Source: Micromonospora citrea (GTDB lineage Bacteria > Actinomycetota > Actinomycetes > Mycobacteriales > Micromonosporaceae). Taken from it: a stretch of 64,000 nt of DNA. Shown here one piece after another: positions 36,092-52,017 of the stretch. The position numbers were made by a program, and so were the translations under genes. The notes beneath the pieces are model-generated. The model did not search any database and was not told where the DNA came from. It worked only from the letters and a program-made list of their open reading frames with translations. Positions within the stretch are counted from its first letter, which is position 1. Each line of letters begins with the position of its first letter. The stretch spans positions 6,356,501 to 6,420,500 of the forward strand of contig NZ_FMHZ01000002.1 in assembly GCF_900090315.1 (NCBI RefSeq), in the 5' to 3' direction.

Positions 36092-36523
36092 TCACGGGAC
36101 GGTCGCGACGAGGGCGCGGGCGGCCAACCGGTAGCCCAGCGGCCCGAGCCCGACGATGACCCCGCTGGCCAGCGGGGCGATGACCGAGTCGTGCCGGAAG
36201 CTCTCCCGGGCCCAGACGTTGGACAGGTGCACCTCGACGAACGGCCGCGGGTAGTTGGCCAGCGCGTCGCGTAGGCTCCAACCGGCGATCATCAGCGCGC
36301 CCGGGTTGACGATGGCGCCGACGGTGTCGTAGCGGTCCTGGATCGCGCGGATCATGGCACCCTCGCAGTCGTGCTGCTCGGCCACCACCCGCCAGCCCCG
36401 CGCGGCGACCTCCTCGCCGACCGCCCGTTCGATGTCGTCGAGGGTGTCGGTGCCGTAAATTTCCGGCTCCCGCCTGCCGAGGATGCCCAGGTTCGGGCCG
36501 TTGAGCAGCAGCACGTCCGACAC
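36092..36523 (-). CDS. rifJ: Type II dehydroquinase, aminodehydroquinate dehydratase (RifJ-like)
   Basis: A 143-residue type II dehydroquinate dehydratase. LLNGPNLGILGRREPEIYG carries the catalytic loop Arg and Tyr, and EVHLSNVWARESFRHDSV the active His and substrate contacts. The usual QSNHEG motif reads EQHDCEG. In AHBA clusters this enzyme dehydrates aminodehydroquinate to aminodehydroshikimate. It heads the minus-strand unit and is divergent from the AHBA synthase gene; GAGGTG precedes the GTG start. Confidence 0.88.
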   Translation of the reverse strand: MSDVLLLNGPNLGILGRREPEIYGTDTLDDIERAVGEEVAARGWRVVAEQHDCEGAMIRAIQDRYDTVGAIVNPGALMIAGWSLRDALANYPRPFVEVHLSNVWARESFRHDSVIAPLASGVIVGLGPLGYRLAARALVATVP

Positions 36524-36638
36524 GCTTCACCTCGCGGGGGCACGGCCCTGTCCCCACAGGACCCGATGACTGGTCCTCCGCAGTCTTACCGGACGGCCGG
36601 CGTCGGGCGACCCGGCGGCGGCCGGGCAGCGGGTGGAC

Positions 36639-36668
36639 TAAGGGGTGCCTAGGGGCTGTTAGGGGAGG
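36639..36668. promoter_or_regulatory. TAGGGG direct repeats (site 1, AHBA divergent promoter)
   Basis: TAAGGGG (36639), TAGGGG (36650) and TAGGGG (36660) repeat at 11 and 10 bp. The region lies in the 335-bp gap between the divergent rifJ- and rifK-like genes; TACCGT at 36690-36695 may be the -10 for rifK. The 16-mer at 36650 (TAGGGGCTGTTAGGGG) matches a site before the PKS gene in 13 of 16 bases. Confidence 0.55.
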
Positions 36669-36858
36669 TGACCCCGCGCCCCGTTCGGTTACCGTCCTCC
36701 CTGCTGAGGCGATGCCGCCGGCCCCACGGGGGCGTCACCCGTCTCGAACCGGCCATTCGGCGCCCCGGCGCGTCCGGACCGCGTACCGGCGGTCCCGGGT
36801 CGTCCCGCCCGATGTCCGGCGAAGCCCCTGGTCTGCCCGAGTTGGGAAGTGGGAAGTC

Positions 36859-38022
36859 ATGAGTGGTCAGCCCTCGACGGTGTCGGAACTCCCCGAGTGG
36901 CCGCAGTTCGGTGACGAGGAGCGCGCCGGACTGATCCGCGCCCTCGAGCAGGGCCAGTGGTGGCGGATGGGCGGCAGCGAGGTCGACTCCTTCGAGCAGG
37001 AGTTCGGCGCCTACCACGGCACGCCGCACGCGCTCGCCGTCACCAACGGCACCCACGCCCTCGAGGTCGCCCTGGAGGTGCTCGGCGTCGGTCCCGGCAC
37101 CGAGGTGATCGTCCCCGCCTTCACGTTCATCTCGTCCTCGCTGGCCGCGCAGCGCCTCGGCGCGGTCGCGGTGCCGGTCGACGTCGACCTGGACACCTAC
37201 TGCGTCGACCCGGCCGCCGTCGAGGCCGCCATCACCCCCCGCACCCGGGCCATCATGCCCGTGCACATGGCCGGCCAGTTCGCCGACATGGACGCGCTGA
37301 GCAAGCTCGCCGCCGACGCCGGGGTGGCGCTGCTTCAGGACGCCGCGCACGCCCAGGGCGCGCAGTGGCAGGGCAAGCGGGCCGGCGAGCTGGGCTCGGT
37401 GGCCGCGTTCAGCTTCCAGAACGGCAAGCTGATGACCGCCGGCGAGGGCGGCGCCATCCTCTTCCCCGACGAGGAGCTGCGCGAGCGGGCGTTCCTCGTG
37501 CACAGCTGCGGCCGGCCCCGCACCGACCGGGACTACCTGCACAGCACCACCGGCTCGAACTACCGGATGGGCGAGTTCACCGCCGCCGTGCTGCGCGCCC
37601 AACTGGCCCGGCTCGACGCGCAGATCGCGGTGCGCGAGCAGCGCTGGCCGCTGCTGGCGAGCCTGCTCGCCGAGATCCCCGGCGTCGTGCCGCAGGGGCG
37701 CGACGAGCGCGGCGACCGCAACCCGCACTACATGGCGATGTTCCGGGTCCCCGGCATCACGCTGGAGCGCCGCCGCGCCGTGGTGGACGCCCTGATCGCC
37801 CGGGGCGTCCCGGCGTTCGTGGCGTTCCGGGCCATCTACCGGTGCGACGGCTTCTGGAAGGCCGGCGCCCCCGACGAGTCGATCGAGTCGATCGCGGCCC
37901 GCTGCCCGAACGTCGAGCAGATCCACGCCGACTGCGTCTGGCTGCACCACCGCACCCTGCTCGGCACCGAGCAGCAGATGCACGAGATCGCCACCGTGCT
38001 CGCCGACGTCCTCGCCGGATGA
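36859..38022 (+). CDS. rifK: AHBA synthase (RifK-like)
   Basis: A 387-residue PLP enzyme of the DegT/aminotransferase group, the marker of ansamycin and mitomycin pathways. The cofactor Lys is in SFQNGKLMTAGEGGA; HMAGQFADMD, QDAAHAQGA and GSNYRMGEF are typical of AHBA synthases. It aromatises 5-deoxy-5-amino-3-dehydroshikimate to 3-amino-5-hydroxybenzoate and, with RifL, also makes the aminosugar precursor. The ATG at 36859 matches the family N-terminus. Coupled to the next gene by ATGA. Confidence 0.95.
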   Translation: MSGQPSTVSELPEWPQFGDEERAGLIRALEQGQWWRMGGSEVDSFEQEFGAYHGTPHALAVTNGTHALEVALEVLGVGPGTEVIVPAFTFISSSLAAQRLGAVAVPVDVDLDTYCVDPAAVEAAITPRTRAIMPVHMAGQFADMDALSKLAADAGVALLQDAAHAQGAQWQGKRAGELGSVAAFSFQNGKLMTAGEGGAILFPDEELRERAFLVHSCGRPRTDRDYLHSTTGSNYRMGEFTAAVLRAQLARLDAQIAVREQRWPLLASLLAEIPGVVPQGRDERGDRNPHYMAMFRVPGITLERRRAVVDALIARGVPAFVAFRAIYRCDGFWKAGAPDESIESIAARCPNVEQIHADCVWLHHRTLLGTEQQMHEIATVLADVLAG

Positions 38023-39152
38023 CCGGCCTGCCCCCGGCCGCCGCGACCGACCGACCGGTCCGGGTCGCGGTGGCCGGTCTCGGGTGGGCCGGGCGCGAGA
38101 TCTGGCTGCCCCGGCTGGCCGCGCACCCGGGCTTCACGGTGACCGCCGTGGTCGACCCGGAGCCGGGCGTCCGCGACCGGGCCCGCGACAGCCACCACGT
38201 CCCCGCCTCGTACGCCGACGTCGACGAGTTGCCCGCCGACACGGTCGACCTGGTCGTCGTCGCCGTGCCGAACCACCTGCACGCCGCCGTGGCCGCCCGG
38301 CTGCTGCGCCGGGGCGTGCCGGTGTTCCTGGAGAAGCCGGTCTGCCTGACCTCCGCCGAGGCGACCCTGCTCGCCGACGCGGAGCGCGCCGGCGGCGCGG
38401 TGCTGCTGGCCGGCAGCGCCGCCCGCTACCGGGCCGACGTGCGGGCACTGGCCGAGGCGGCCGGCGAGCTGGGCAAGATCCGGCACGTCGACGTGGCCTG
38501 GGTCCGCGCCCGGGGCGTGCCCGACGCGGGCGGCTGGTTCACCCGCCGCGACCTCTCCGGCGGGGGCGCGCTTGTCGACCTCGGCTGGCACCTGCTCGAC
38601 ACCGTGCTGCCGCTGCTGGGCCCCACCACGGTCACCCACGCCATCGGCAGCGTCTCCGACGACTTCGTCAACGACAGCGCGGCCCACGCCGCCTGGCGCG
38701 GCGACGCCGTCGCCGGTGGCCGCGCCCCCGGCGACGTCGAGGACACCGCCCGGGGCTTCCTGCTCACCGCCGACGGGTCCTCCGTGGCGCTGCACGCCTG
38801 CTGGGCCTCGCACGAGTCGCTGGACCGCACCACCATCACGGTGCACGGCGCCACCGGCTCGGCGACGCTGCGCTGCACCTTCGGATTCAGCCCCAACCGG
38901 GAGCCGTCACCCGTGCTGACCCGCACCCGCGACGGCGAAACCGTCCGGCTGCCGCTGGCCGAGGAGCCGATCGGCGCCGAGTACGGTCGTCAGCTCGACG
39001 CCCTCCCCGGGCTGCTGGCGGACCCTGCCGGCCGGGGCGCGGCCGTCGCCGAGGCGCGCCGCACCATCGACGTCATCGAACGGATCTACCACGCCGCCCG
39101 GCCCACCGAGCCGGAGCGGCAGCACGCGCTGACGGGCCATCGCGACAGGTGA
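38019..39152 (+). CDS. rifL: Gfo/Idh/MocA oxidoreductase (RifL-like)
   Basis: A 377-residue NAD(P)-dependent sugar dehydrogenase. Rossmann motif VAVAGLGWAG, then EKPVCLTSAEA (catalytic Lys) and GGGALVDLGWHLLD. In the AHBA pathway it oxidises the nucleotide sugar so that the AHBA synthase can transaminate it toward kanosamine. Coupled to rifK by a 4-nt overlap. Confidence 0.92.
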   Translation: MTGLPPAAATDRPVRVAVAGLGWAGREIWLPRLAAHPGFTVTAVVDPEPGVRDRARDSHHVPASYADVDELPADTVDLVVVAVPNHLHAAVAARLLRRGVPVFLEKPVCLTSAEATLLADAERAGGAVLLAGSAARYRADVRALAEAAGELGKIRHVDVAWVRARGVPDAGGWFTRRDLSGGGALVDLGWHLLDTVLPLLGPTTVTHAIGSVSDDFVNDSAAHAAWRGDAVAGGRAPGDVEDTARGFLLTADGSSVALHACWASHESLDRTTITVHGATGSATLRCTFGFSPNREPSPVLTRTRDGETVRLPLAEEPIGAEYGRQLDALPGLLADPAGRGAAVAEARRTIDVIERIYHAARPTEPERQHALTGHRDR

Positions 39153-39189
39153 GAACCACCGTCGGCCCCATTCGCCTCCGGGAGCAGCC

Positions 39190-39885
39190 ATGAGCCATCC
39201 ACCGTCCACCGTCGAGGTGACCCCGCGATCGCCGACGCGCGGCCCGATCCGCGCGGTCGTCTTCGACCTCGACGGCGTCGTCGTCGACAGCTCGGCCGTC
39301 ATGCGGGAGGCGTTCAGCATCGCGTACGCCGAGGTGGTGGGCGACGGGCCGGCGCCGTTCGAGGAGTACAACCGGCACATGGGCCGGTACTTTCCGGACA
39401 TCATGCGGCTCATGGGGTTGCCGCTGGAGATGGAGGAGCCCTTCGTCCGGGAGAGCTACCGGATGGCCCACCTGGTGCCGCTCTTCCCCGGCGTCCGGGA
39501 GACCCTGGAGACGCTGCACGCGAGGGGCGTCCGGATGGCCGTCGCCACCGGCAAGAGCGGCCCCCGGGCCCGCTCGCTGCTCGACACGCTCGGTGTGCTG
39601 GGGCTGTTCGACCAGGTGATCGGCTCCGACGAGGTGGCCCGCCCGAAGCCCGCCCCGGACATCGTGCTCCAGGCGCTCGGCCACCTCGGCGTGCCGCCGG
39701 AGCAGGCCATGATGGTCGGCGACGCGGTCATCGACCTGCTCAGCGGCCGGGACGCCGGCGCCACCGCGGTCGCCACCACCTGGCACGGCGGGGACGTCGC
39801 CGCGCTGCTGGCCGCCGGCCCCGACCTGGTCCTGCACGCCCCGGGCGAACTGCTCGCGCACTGCCCCGCCGTCCTCGTCCACTGA
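39190..39885 (+). CDS. rifM: HAD-family phosphatase (RifM-like)
   Basis: A 231-residue HAD hydrolase. FDLDGVVVDSS holds the nucleophile Asp; ATGKSGPRARSLLD and DEVARPKPAPDIV supply the Thr and Lys motifs; MVGDAVIDLLSG the acidic motif. It removes a phosphate in the route to kanosamine. GGGAG precedes the ATG; 37 nt after rifL, ending the K-L-M set. Confidence 0.92.
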   Translation: MSHPPSTVEVTPRSPTRGPIRAVVFDLDGVVVDSSAVMREAFSIAYAEVVGDGPAPFEEYNRHMGRYFPDIMRLMGLPLEMEEPFVRESYRMAHLVPLFPGVRETLETLHARGVRMAVATGKSGPRARSLLDTLGVLGLFDQVIGSDEVARPKPAPDIVLQALGHLGVPPEQAMMVGDAVIDLLSGRDAGATAVATTWHGGDVAALLAAGPDLVLHAPGELLAHCPAVLVH

Positions 39886-40038
39886 TTCCCTGTCGGGGAT
39901 CGGTTGTCAAGGTGGTGGCTGACCCGCACCGACGGCACCCGGTCGCTCCGGCGGTTCGCGCGACGCACGTACCCGGCCGGCCGCCACCCCCTGCCGCCGG
40001 GCCCGCCGCACCGGCCGGCCACGGCGGCTGCGGGGCTG

Positions 40039-47483
<7,445 letters not shown>

Positions 47484-47885
47484 GAGCTCAACCTCCGATT
47501 GACTGGGGTGACCGGACACCGGGTGGCCGCGGCGGCCGGTCAGCCGGTGTGCCGTACGCCGGACGGCACGCCGTGTCGGGCCGGGTGGCCGTCGGTCGGG
47601 CGCACCCCGGCCCCGTGCGGCGGCCGGGCCGGCTCGCGAGCCCGGCGGCCGGAGGTGTGGCCGTGGCGCGGGAACAGCCGTGCCGTCGGGTGGGGTCGCG
47701 GCCCGGATCGCGGACCGCGACCACGTCGCCGGTCGACGGGGGCGGGCGGGTGTCCGCTCCGGTCACCCGCGCCTCCCGTCCGTCCGGGCGCCGCACACCC
47801 ACCGCCGCCCCGCGATCCGTTGGGGTGAAAGGGAACGACGAACCGATGGGGCCCGACCCTACGAAGCCTCGGGCCCGGGAGTACA

Positions 47886-47914
47886 CCCCTAGAGCTACGC
47901 CCCGTCGACCCCTA
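47886..47914 (-). promoter_or_regulatory. TAGGGG motif pair (site 2, NRPS/ATP-grasp promoter region)
   Basis: On the minus strand TAGGGG occurs at 47914-47909 and 47891-47886, 23 bp apart, with GGGG between them at 47903-47900. The same hexamer marks the AHBA and PKS promoters. It faces the NRPS pair, 400 bp upstream of it. Confidence 0.45.
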
Positions 47915-48101
47915 GTGCCGCCGCCGGGCCGACCGGTGGCCGGTGCCGCGTGCCGGCCGGCACGGCCGCCCGGCGCGGTGCCGGAGTCGCCACGCCCGCC
48001 ATTTGCGCCGGTCAACGTGTTCCGGTCGGGGCACGCCGGCGGAATTGCCCCGGCGGACATTGTCCACCGTGGAACGGCGTCGTACTCCGAAACGGCCGGT
48101 G

Positions 48102-48135
48102 CGCGATCGTCCGGACGCGACCGTGGACGATCGCG
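48102..48135. repeat. 11-bp inverted repeat
   Basis: CGCGATCGTCC (48102-48112) and GGACGATCGCG (48125-48135), 12-nt loop, about 420 bp before the ATP-grasp start. Could be an operator or an attenuator in a long leader. Confidence 0.4.
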
Positions 48136-48554
48136 TGGCCTTTCGAATGCAGCTTTTCGGTCAGCCGGGGACGAGGGCGCCGCTCGGAGAATCGGCGATT
48201 CCGGCGGCGGAAAGGGCCGTCCGTGCTCGGCTGACCGGCCCATCCCGGGGTAATGAGACCTGACTATGCTTTCCCGATCATGACCCAGTCGGTGGCTGCG
48301 ATCGCGGACACCGCCTGACGGTGTGCACCTCGCCGAGGCAGCGCTGACCACAAGCCAGCCCGCAACCCTGGCCGGTCCAGCCTGAACCCCCGTTCGGCCG
48401 GTGCACGCGGCACGCCCGACTCTCGTGGCCGAGCGGCCCCACCCGACGCCGGGAGCCCACTCGACGACCACGGTCACCGCTCGACCGTGGTCGTGGCGCA
48501 CCCGGACTCCGTGCCACCCCGAGGCCCCCGTGGGCCGGCATGTCAGGAGATCTC

Positions 48555-49748
48555 ATGGATGAGCCCGTCCAGGTGCAGGTGTTCGCTCCCGAGGGAGTGC
48601 TGCTCGCCCGGCCACCGGACCCGGTGGCGACCGCCGGCAGCCGCTATCTCGCCGGCGCCGGCTCAGCACTGCACAACGGCCTGGACATGATCACCGGGCT
48701 GCACCTGACCCTGCCGCACCAGGCGGCGGTCATCTGCAGCACCGGATCGAGCGCCGACAAGTCGCTGCGCCTGCTCGCCCGGTGCGGGCTGAAGACCCCG
48801 ACCGATCTGCGCGAGTTCCGCTCCGGCGCCCAGGCGACGCGGCTCGCCCGGGAGGCCGCCGAACGGGGCGAACTGCTGGAGTTCCAGTTCCCCCCGCACG
48901 ATCCGCGGCTGCGACAGGCGCGGGCCCGGGTGTCGCCGGATCTGCTGGCCCGCCTCAACAACAAGACCGTGCTGGAGACACTGATCGCACCGGAACACCT
49001 GCCCCGCCGCCAGGTCGCCACCCCCGCCGAGGTGCGACGAATCGTCCGGCAGGATCGCCGACCGGCCGTCGTGAAACCGGCCGGTGTCGAGGTGTACAGC
49101 GGAATCGCCATCTTCACCAGGCGATTGCAGGAACGGCTGAACAGGTCGCTGTTCAACCAACTGGAACAGATCAGCGACCGGTGGATCGTCGAGGAGGAGG
49201 TGCCCTTCCGCACCATCTGGGGACTCCAGTTCGGCGTGACGGAAAGCGGGTCGGCGCACTACTTCGGCGCGTCCGTGCACCTGCCCCAGCCCACCTCCAC
49301 GTGGGTCGGCTGCGTGATGGACGACGACGCCCCGCCACCGGCGGAGCTGGTCGAGGCGCTGACCGTAGGGGTCCGCAAGGCCAGCGCGCTCGGATACCGG
49401 GGCTACTGCGCGTTCGACGCCGGCATCAGCCGGGACGGCCGGCTGCGGGTCATCGACCCGAACTTCCGGGTCAGCGGGGCCACCGCGTCCGTGCTGCACC
49501 GCAGCTCGCTGCTGGGCCGGCACCCGTGCGCGATGACGACCTTCTTCTCCCTCGCGCCCGGCGTCGACGCCGAGCCGATCCTCGCCCCGTTCATCGATCG
49601 CGGGCAGCTCGTCGTGTTCATGCACCACGACCCGGCGGAGACCGACAACGGCCCGCAGCCGGCGACCATCGTCGGCATGGTCGGCGCCTCCGACCGGTAC
49701 GCCTGCGGGGTGCTGGTCGCGCAGATCCAGCGAGCCCTCGGCAGCTGA
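48555..49748 (+). CDS. ATP-grasp ligase (PGM1/peptide-ligase-like)
   Basis: About 397 residues. The C-terminal 250 residues have ATP-grasp features: VVKPAGVEVYSGIAIF (ATP-binding Lys), RWIVEEEVPF (adenine-side acidic strand) and RLRVIDPNFRVSG (metal-binding acidic/Asn motif). The N-terminal 150 residues look like a pre-ATP-grasp domain. Such enzymes make amide bonds via an acyl phosphate. The ATG at 48555 has AGGAGA 5 nt upstream; an ATG at 48540 is an alternative. Alone on its strand between the NRPS pair and the rifG-like gene, it may join an amino acid or amine to the ansamycin. The family call is motif-based. Confidence 0.65.
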   Translation: MDEPVQVQVFAPEGVLLARPPDPVATAGSRYLAGAGSALHNGLDMITGLHLTLPHQAAVICSTGSSADKSLRLLARCGLKTPTDLREFRSGAQATRLAREAAERGELLEFQFPPHDPRLRQARARVSPDLLARLNNKTVLETLIAPEHLPRRQVATPAEVRRIVRQDRRPAVVKPAGVEVYSGIAIFTRRLQERLNRSLFNQLEQISDRWIVEEEVPFRTIWGLQFGVTESGSAHYFGASVHLPQPTSTWVGCVMDDDAPPPAELVEALTVGVRKASALGYRGYCAFDAGISRDGRLRVIDPNFRVSGATASVLHRSSLLGRHPCAMTTFFSLAPGVDAEPILAPFIDRGQLVVFMHHDPAETDNGPQPATIVGMVGASDRYACGVLVAQIQRALGS

Positions 49749-49755
49749 CGCGGCA

Positions 49756-49783
49756 CCCCCGGGCCGCGGCGGCGGCCCGGGGG
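49756..49783 (+). terminator. Terminator after the ATP-grasp gene
   Basis: A perfect 12-bp GC stem (49756-49767 with 49772-49783), loop GGCG, 8 bp past the stop. Confidence 0.75.
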
Positions 49784-49930
49784 AGACCCGACGACCGGCC
49801 GGGCCCGGTGGGCATCCCGCACCGCGGATCGGCGGCGCGGTGCTGCCGGCCCCGCGCCGAGCCGACCCCGCGCACCCTCATCGGACGCCGACCCGCCCGG
49901 CCGGTCCCGGCGACGGCCAGGACCCGCCCG

Positions 49931-50971
49931 TCACATGCCCGTGAGGGCGGCGCGGACGGCCGCCTCGGGAACGTCGGCGACCAGCTCGGGGCCGGCCGGC
50001 CCGTCCAGCACGAACGACAGGCCGGACGTGGTCTTCTTGTCCCGCCGCATCAGCGCGACCAGCTCGTCGTGGTCGACGCCGCCCGGCAGCGCCGGGTCCA
50101 GGCCGTAGTCGACCACCACCTCCCGGTGCTCGGCGACCCGGTCGGGCGGGACGCGGCCGAGGACGCCGGCCAGCCGGCCCGCGAAGACCGTGCCGACGCC
50201 GACCGCCTCGCCGTGGCGCAGCCGGAAGTCGGTGGCCCGCTCCAGCGCGTGCCCCAACGTGTGCCCGTAGTTGAGGATGTGCCGCAGCCCGGCGTCGCGC
50301 TCGTCGGCGGCCACCACCGACGCCTTGAGCGCGACGCAGGCGGCGATCTGCTCCGCCACGGGCCGGTCGCGCAGCTCGCCGGCGCCGATGAAGTGCGCCC
50401 GGGCGATCTCCCCGTAGCCGTTGCGCCACTCCCGCTCCGGCAGCGTGCCCAGGTGCTCGGTGTCGCAGAGCACCGCCCGGGGCTGCCAGTACACCCCGAC
50501 GAGGTTCTTGCCCTCCGGCAGGTTGACCGCCGTCTTCCCGCCGACGCTCGCGTCCACCTGGGCCAGCAGCGAGGTCGGCAGGTGGATCACCGCGACACCC
50601 CGGTGGTAGAGCCCGGCGGCCAGCCCCACCACGTCCGTGGTGGTGCCGCCGCCGCAGGAGACCACCGCGTCGGCGCGGGTCAGCCCGAACTCCGCGAACA
50701 CCCGGCAGAGCTGCTCCACGGTGGCCAGGGTCTTGTCGTGCTCGCCGTCGCGGGCCGGCACCACCCGGTGCGGTACGCCCGGGTCGGGTGTCCACTCCGG
50801 CGGTCGGGCCGAGACCACCACGACCCGCCGCGCGCCGATCCGCGCCACCTCCGCCGGCAACCGGTGGCGCACGCCGGGGCCGATCAGCACCGGGTACGCG
50901 CGCTCGCCGAGCGCCACCTCGATCCGGGCCGGGTCGGCGAGGGCGGGACGGTCAGGTGCGGACGCGTGCAT
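49931..50971 (-). CDS. rifG: Aminodehydroquinate synthase (RifG-like, AroB family)
   Basis: A 346-residue dehydroquinate-synthase-family enzyme: VVSCGGGTTTDVVGLAAGLYHRG (NAD site), PTSLLAQVDASVGGKTAVN, then NGYGEIARAHFIG and the zinc His in LNYGHTLGHALE and HGEAVGVG. In an AHBA cluster the substrate is aminoDAHP and the product aminodehydroquinate. The start at 50971 has AGGAGAG upstream. It overlaps the preceding gene by 20 nt, so the two are co-translated. Confidence 0.9.
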   Translation of the reverse strand: MHASAPDRPALADPARIEVALGERAYPVLIGPGVRHRLPAEVARIGARRVVVVSARPPEWTPDPGVPHRVVPARDGEHDKTLATVEQLCRVFAEFGLTRADAVVSCGGGTTTDVVGLAAGLYHRGVAVIHLPTSLLAQVDASVGGKTAVNLPEGKNLVGVYWQPRAVLCDTEHLGTLPEREWRNGYGEIARAHFIGAGELRDRPVAEQIAACVALKASVVAADERDAGLRHILNYGHTLGHALERATDFRLRHGEAVGVGTVFAGRLAGVLGRVPPDRVAEHREVVVDYGLDPALPGGVDHDELVALMRRDKKTTSGLSFVLDGPAGPELVADVPEAAVRAALTGM

Positions 50972-51791
50972 GCGGTTGCGCTCTCCTCTGCTGCGGGACG
51001 GGGGCCGGTGCGCCGACGGCGGGGCGGTCACGGACCATCGACAGGCGCAGCGCCAGCGCCGCAAGCGAGTCGACGTCCGCCCCGATGCCCCACCGCTCGT
51101 GGGTGAGTTGCGCGTGGTGCGCCAGCAGGAAGCCGCGCGGCGCCGCCGGGTGGTCCCGGTCGACCACGTCGGACACCCGGTCCAGGTAGAGCCGCCAGGC
51201 GGCGGCGACCTCCCCGCTCAGCGGCAGGTCGCCGGCCGTCAGGACGATCTTCTCCGCCTCGGCGTCCGCCTGCGCGGCCAGGTCCCGCCGCTGCGCCCCG
51301 GTGAGCCGCTGGGCGCGGTCCTGCCAGTGCAGGAAGAGGAACGCCAGCCGGTTGGCTTGCGGCACCAGCCCGGTCAGGTGCCGCAGGTGCGCCACCGCCA
51401 GCGGCAGCTCGACGCCGGCCAGCCAGGGGGCGTCCCCGCCGAGCAGGACCAGGGCCAGGTCGCTGCCAGCCGAGGCCAGCGGGCCGCCCCGGGCGGCGTC
51501 GCGCACCGCGTCCGGCGCCGGGGCGAAGGACACCCCCGGGTCGTACGCGAGCAGCCGCGCCCGGACCGCGTCGAGCGCGCTCCGGTCCCCGTGGAACCCG
51601 AGGCGCAGCCACCGTCCGGTGGCGGTGTCGGGCAGGTCGAAGAACCAGTCCGTGCCCGGATCGGCGCGGCGGGCGGCGGTGACGAGGTCGGTGAGGACCG
51701 TGCCGACCAGCTCGGGCACCCGCGCCTGCGGGCGTCCGTCGGGCGGTACGGCCAGGCGGGCGAACAACCAGCAGCGTTCCAACGACGGCAC
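50952..51791 (-). CDS. Stand-alone SpaB_C-like (lantibiotic dehydratase C-terminal/thiopeptide-type) protein
   Basis: About 279 residues. The N-terminal 75 follow the SpaB_C/thiopep_ocin domain: LERCWLFARLAVPP, then VLTDLVTAARR, then DWFFDLP and LRLGFHGDRSALDAV. Later parts are helical. In RiPP pathways this domain removes glutamate from glutamylated Ser/Thr or, as a stand-alone enzyme, closes a ring by formal [4+2] addition. No leader peptide or LanB glutamylation domain is near. The YEPE and YGG motif of true eliminases is not seen. Start is uncertain; GTG 51791 fits the domain boundary. First of a two-gene unit with rifG, divergent from the PKS. Confidence 0.55.
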   Translation of the reverse strand: MPSLERCWLFARLAVPPDGRPQARVPELVGTVLTDLVTAARRADPGTDWFFDLPDTATGRWLRLGFHGDRSALDAVRARLLAYDPGVSFAPAPDAVRDAARGGPLASAGSDLALVLLGGDAPWLAGVELPLAVAHLRHLTGLVPQANRLAFLFLHWQDRAQRLTGAQRRDLAAQADAEAEKIVLTAGDLPLSGEVAAAWRLYLDRVSDVVDRDHPAAPRGFLLAHHAQLTHERWGIGADVDSLAALALRLSMVRDRPAVGAPAPVPQQRRAQPHARVRT

Positions 51792-51902
51792 CTCGGCTGA
51801 CGGGCGGGTGGAGCACGGGGCTCGACGGTCTGCGGGGGTCGCCCCATCATCGACCTGCGGAGACTCCCGCCATCGGATCGGCGCTCGGATCTGGGGACGA
51901 CT

Positions 51903-51922
51903 TAGGGGGTGACAGGGGTAGG
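51903..51922. promoter_or_regulatory. TAGGGG direct repeat (site 3, PKS promoter)
   Basis: TAGGGGGTGACAGGGG (51903-51918), a 10-bp direct repeat, matches the AHBA-promoter site in 13 of 16 bases. It lies 100 bp before the PKS start and 112 bp before the divergent SpaB_C-like gene. Confidence 0.6.
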
Positions 51923-52017
51923 TTGCCGGCGGGGCGCTGGGAAGACTTGGGCCGTTACGGCGAGCGAGGTCTACGCCGCGGACGAGGGAGTCTCGCCGAC
52001 GGACGGAATGTGGTGAC

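Larger units (their letters stand above)
47484..48554. other. Long intergenic region before the ATP-grasp gene
   Basis: About 1.07 kb without a convincing gene. Long frames on both strands are Arg/Pro-rich and lack motifs. It holds a TAGGGG site (47886-47914), an 11-bp inverted repeat (48102-48135) and TATGCT at 48265-48270 as a possible -10. It must carry the divergent promoters of the NRPS pair and the ATP-grasp gene. Confidence 0.5.

Noticed and set aside
36092..36523. Housekeeping aroQ and aroB (primary shikimate pathway)
   Set aside because: Both genes lie among AHBA genes and the dehydratase has the NLGILGRREP loop of aminodehydroquinate enzymes; primary copies should be elsewhere.
36859..39885. 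Mitomycin-type use of AHBA
   Set aside because: The adjoining PKS has an AHBA-type adenylation loading module, which mitomycin pathways lack.
47549..48253. A 234-codon plus frame between the NRPS and ATP-grasp genes
   Set aside because: Composition is Arg/Pro/Ser-rich without any motif, and an equally long frame lies opposite.
50952..51791. A complete lanthipeptide or thiopeptide pathway
   Set aside because: No precursor peptide, LanB N-terminal domain, cyclase or protease is visible nearby.
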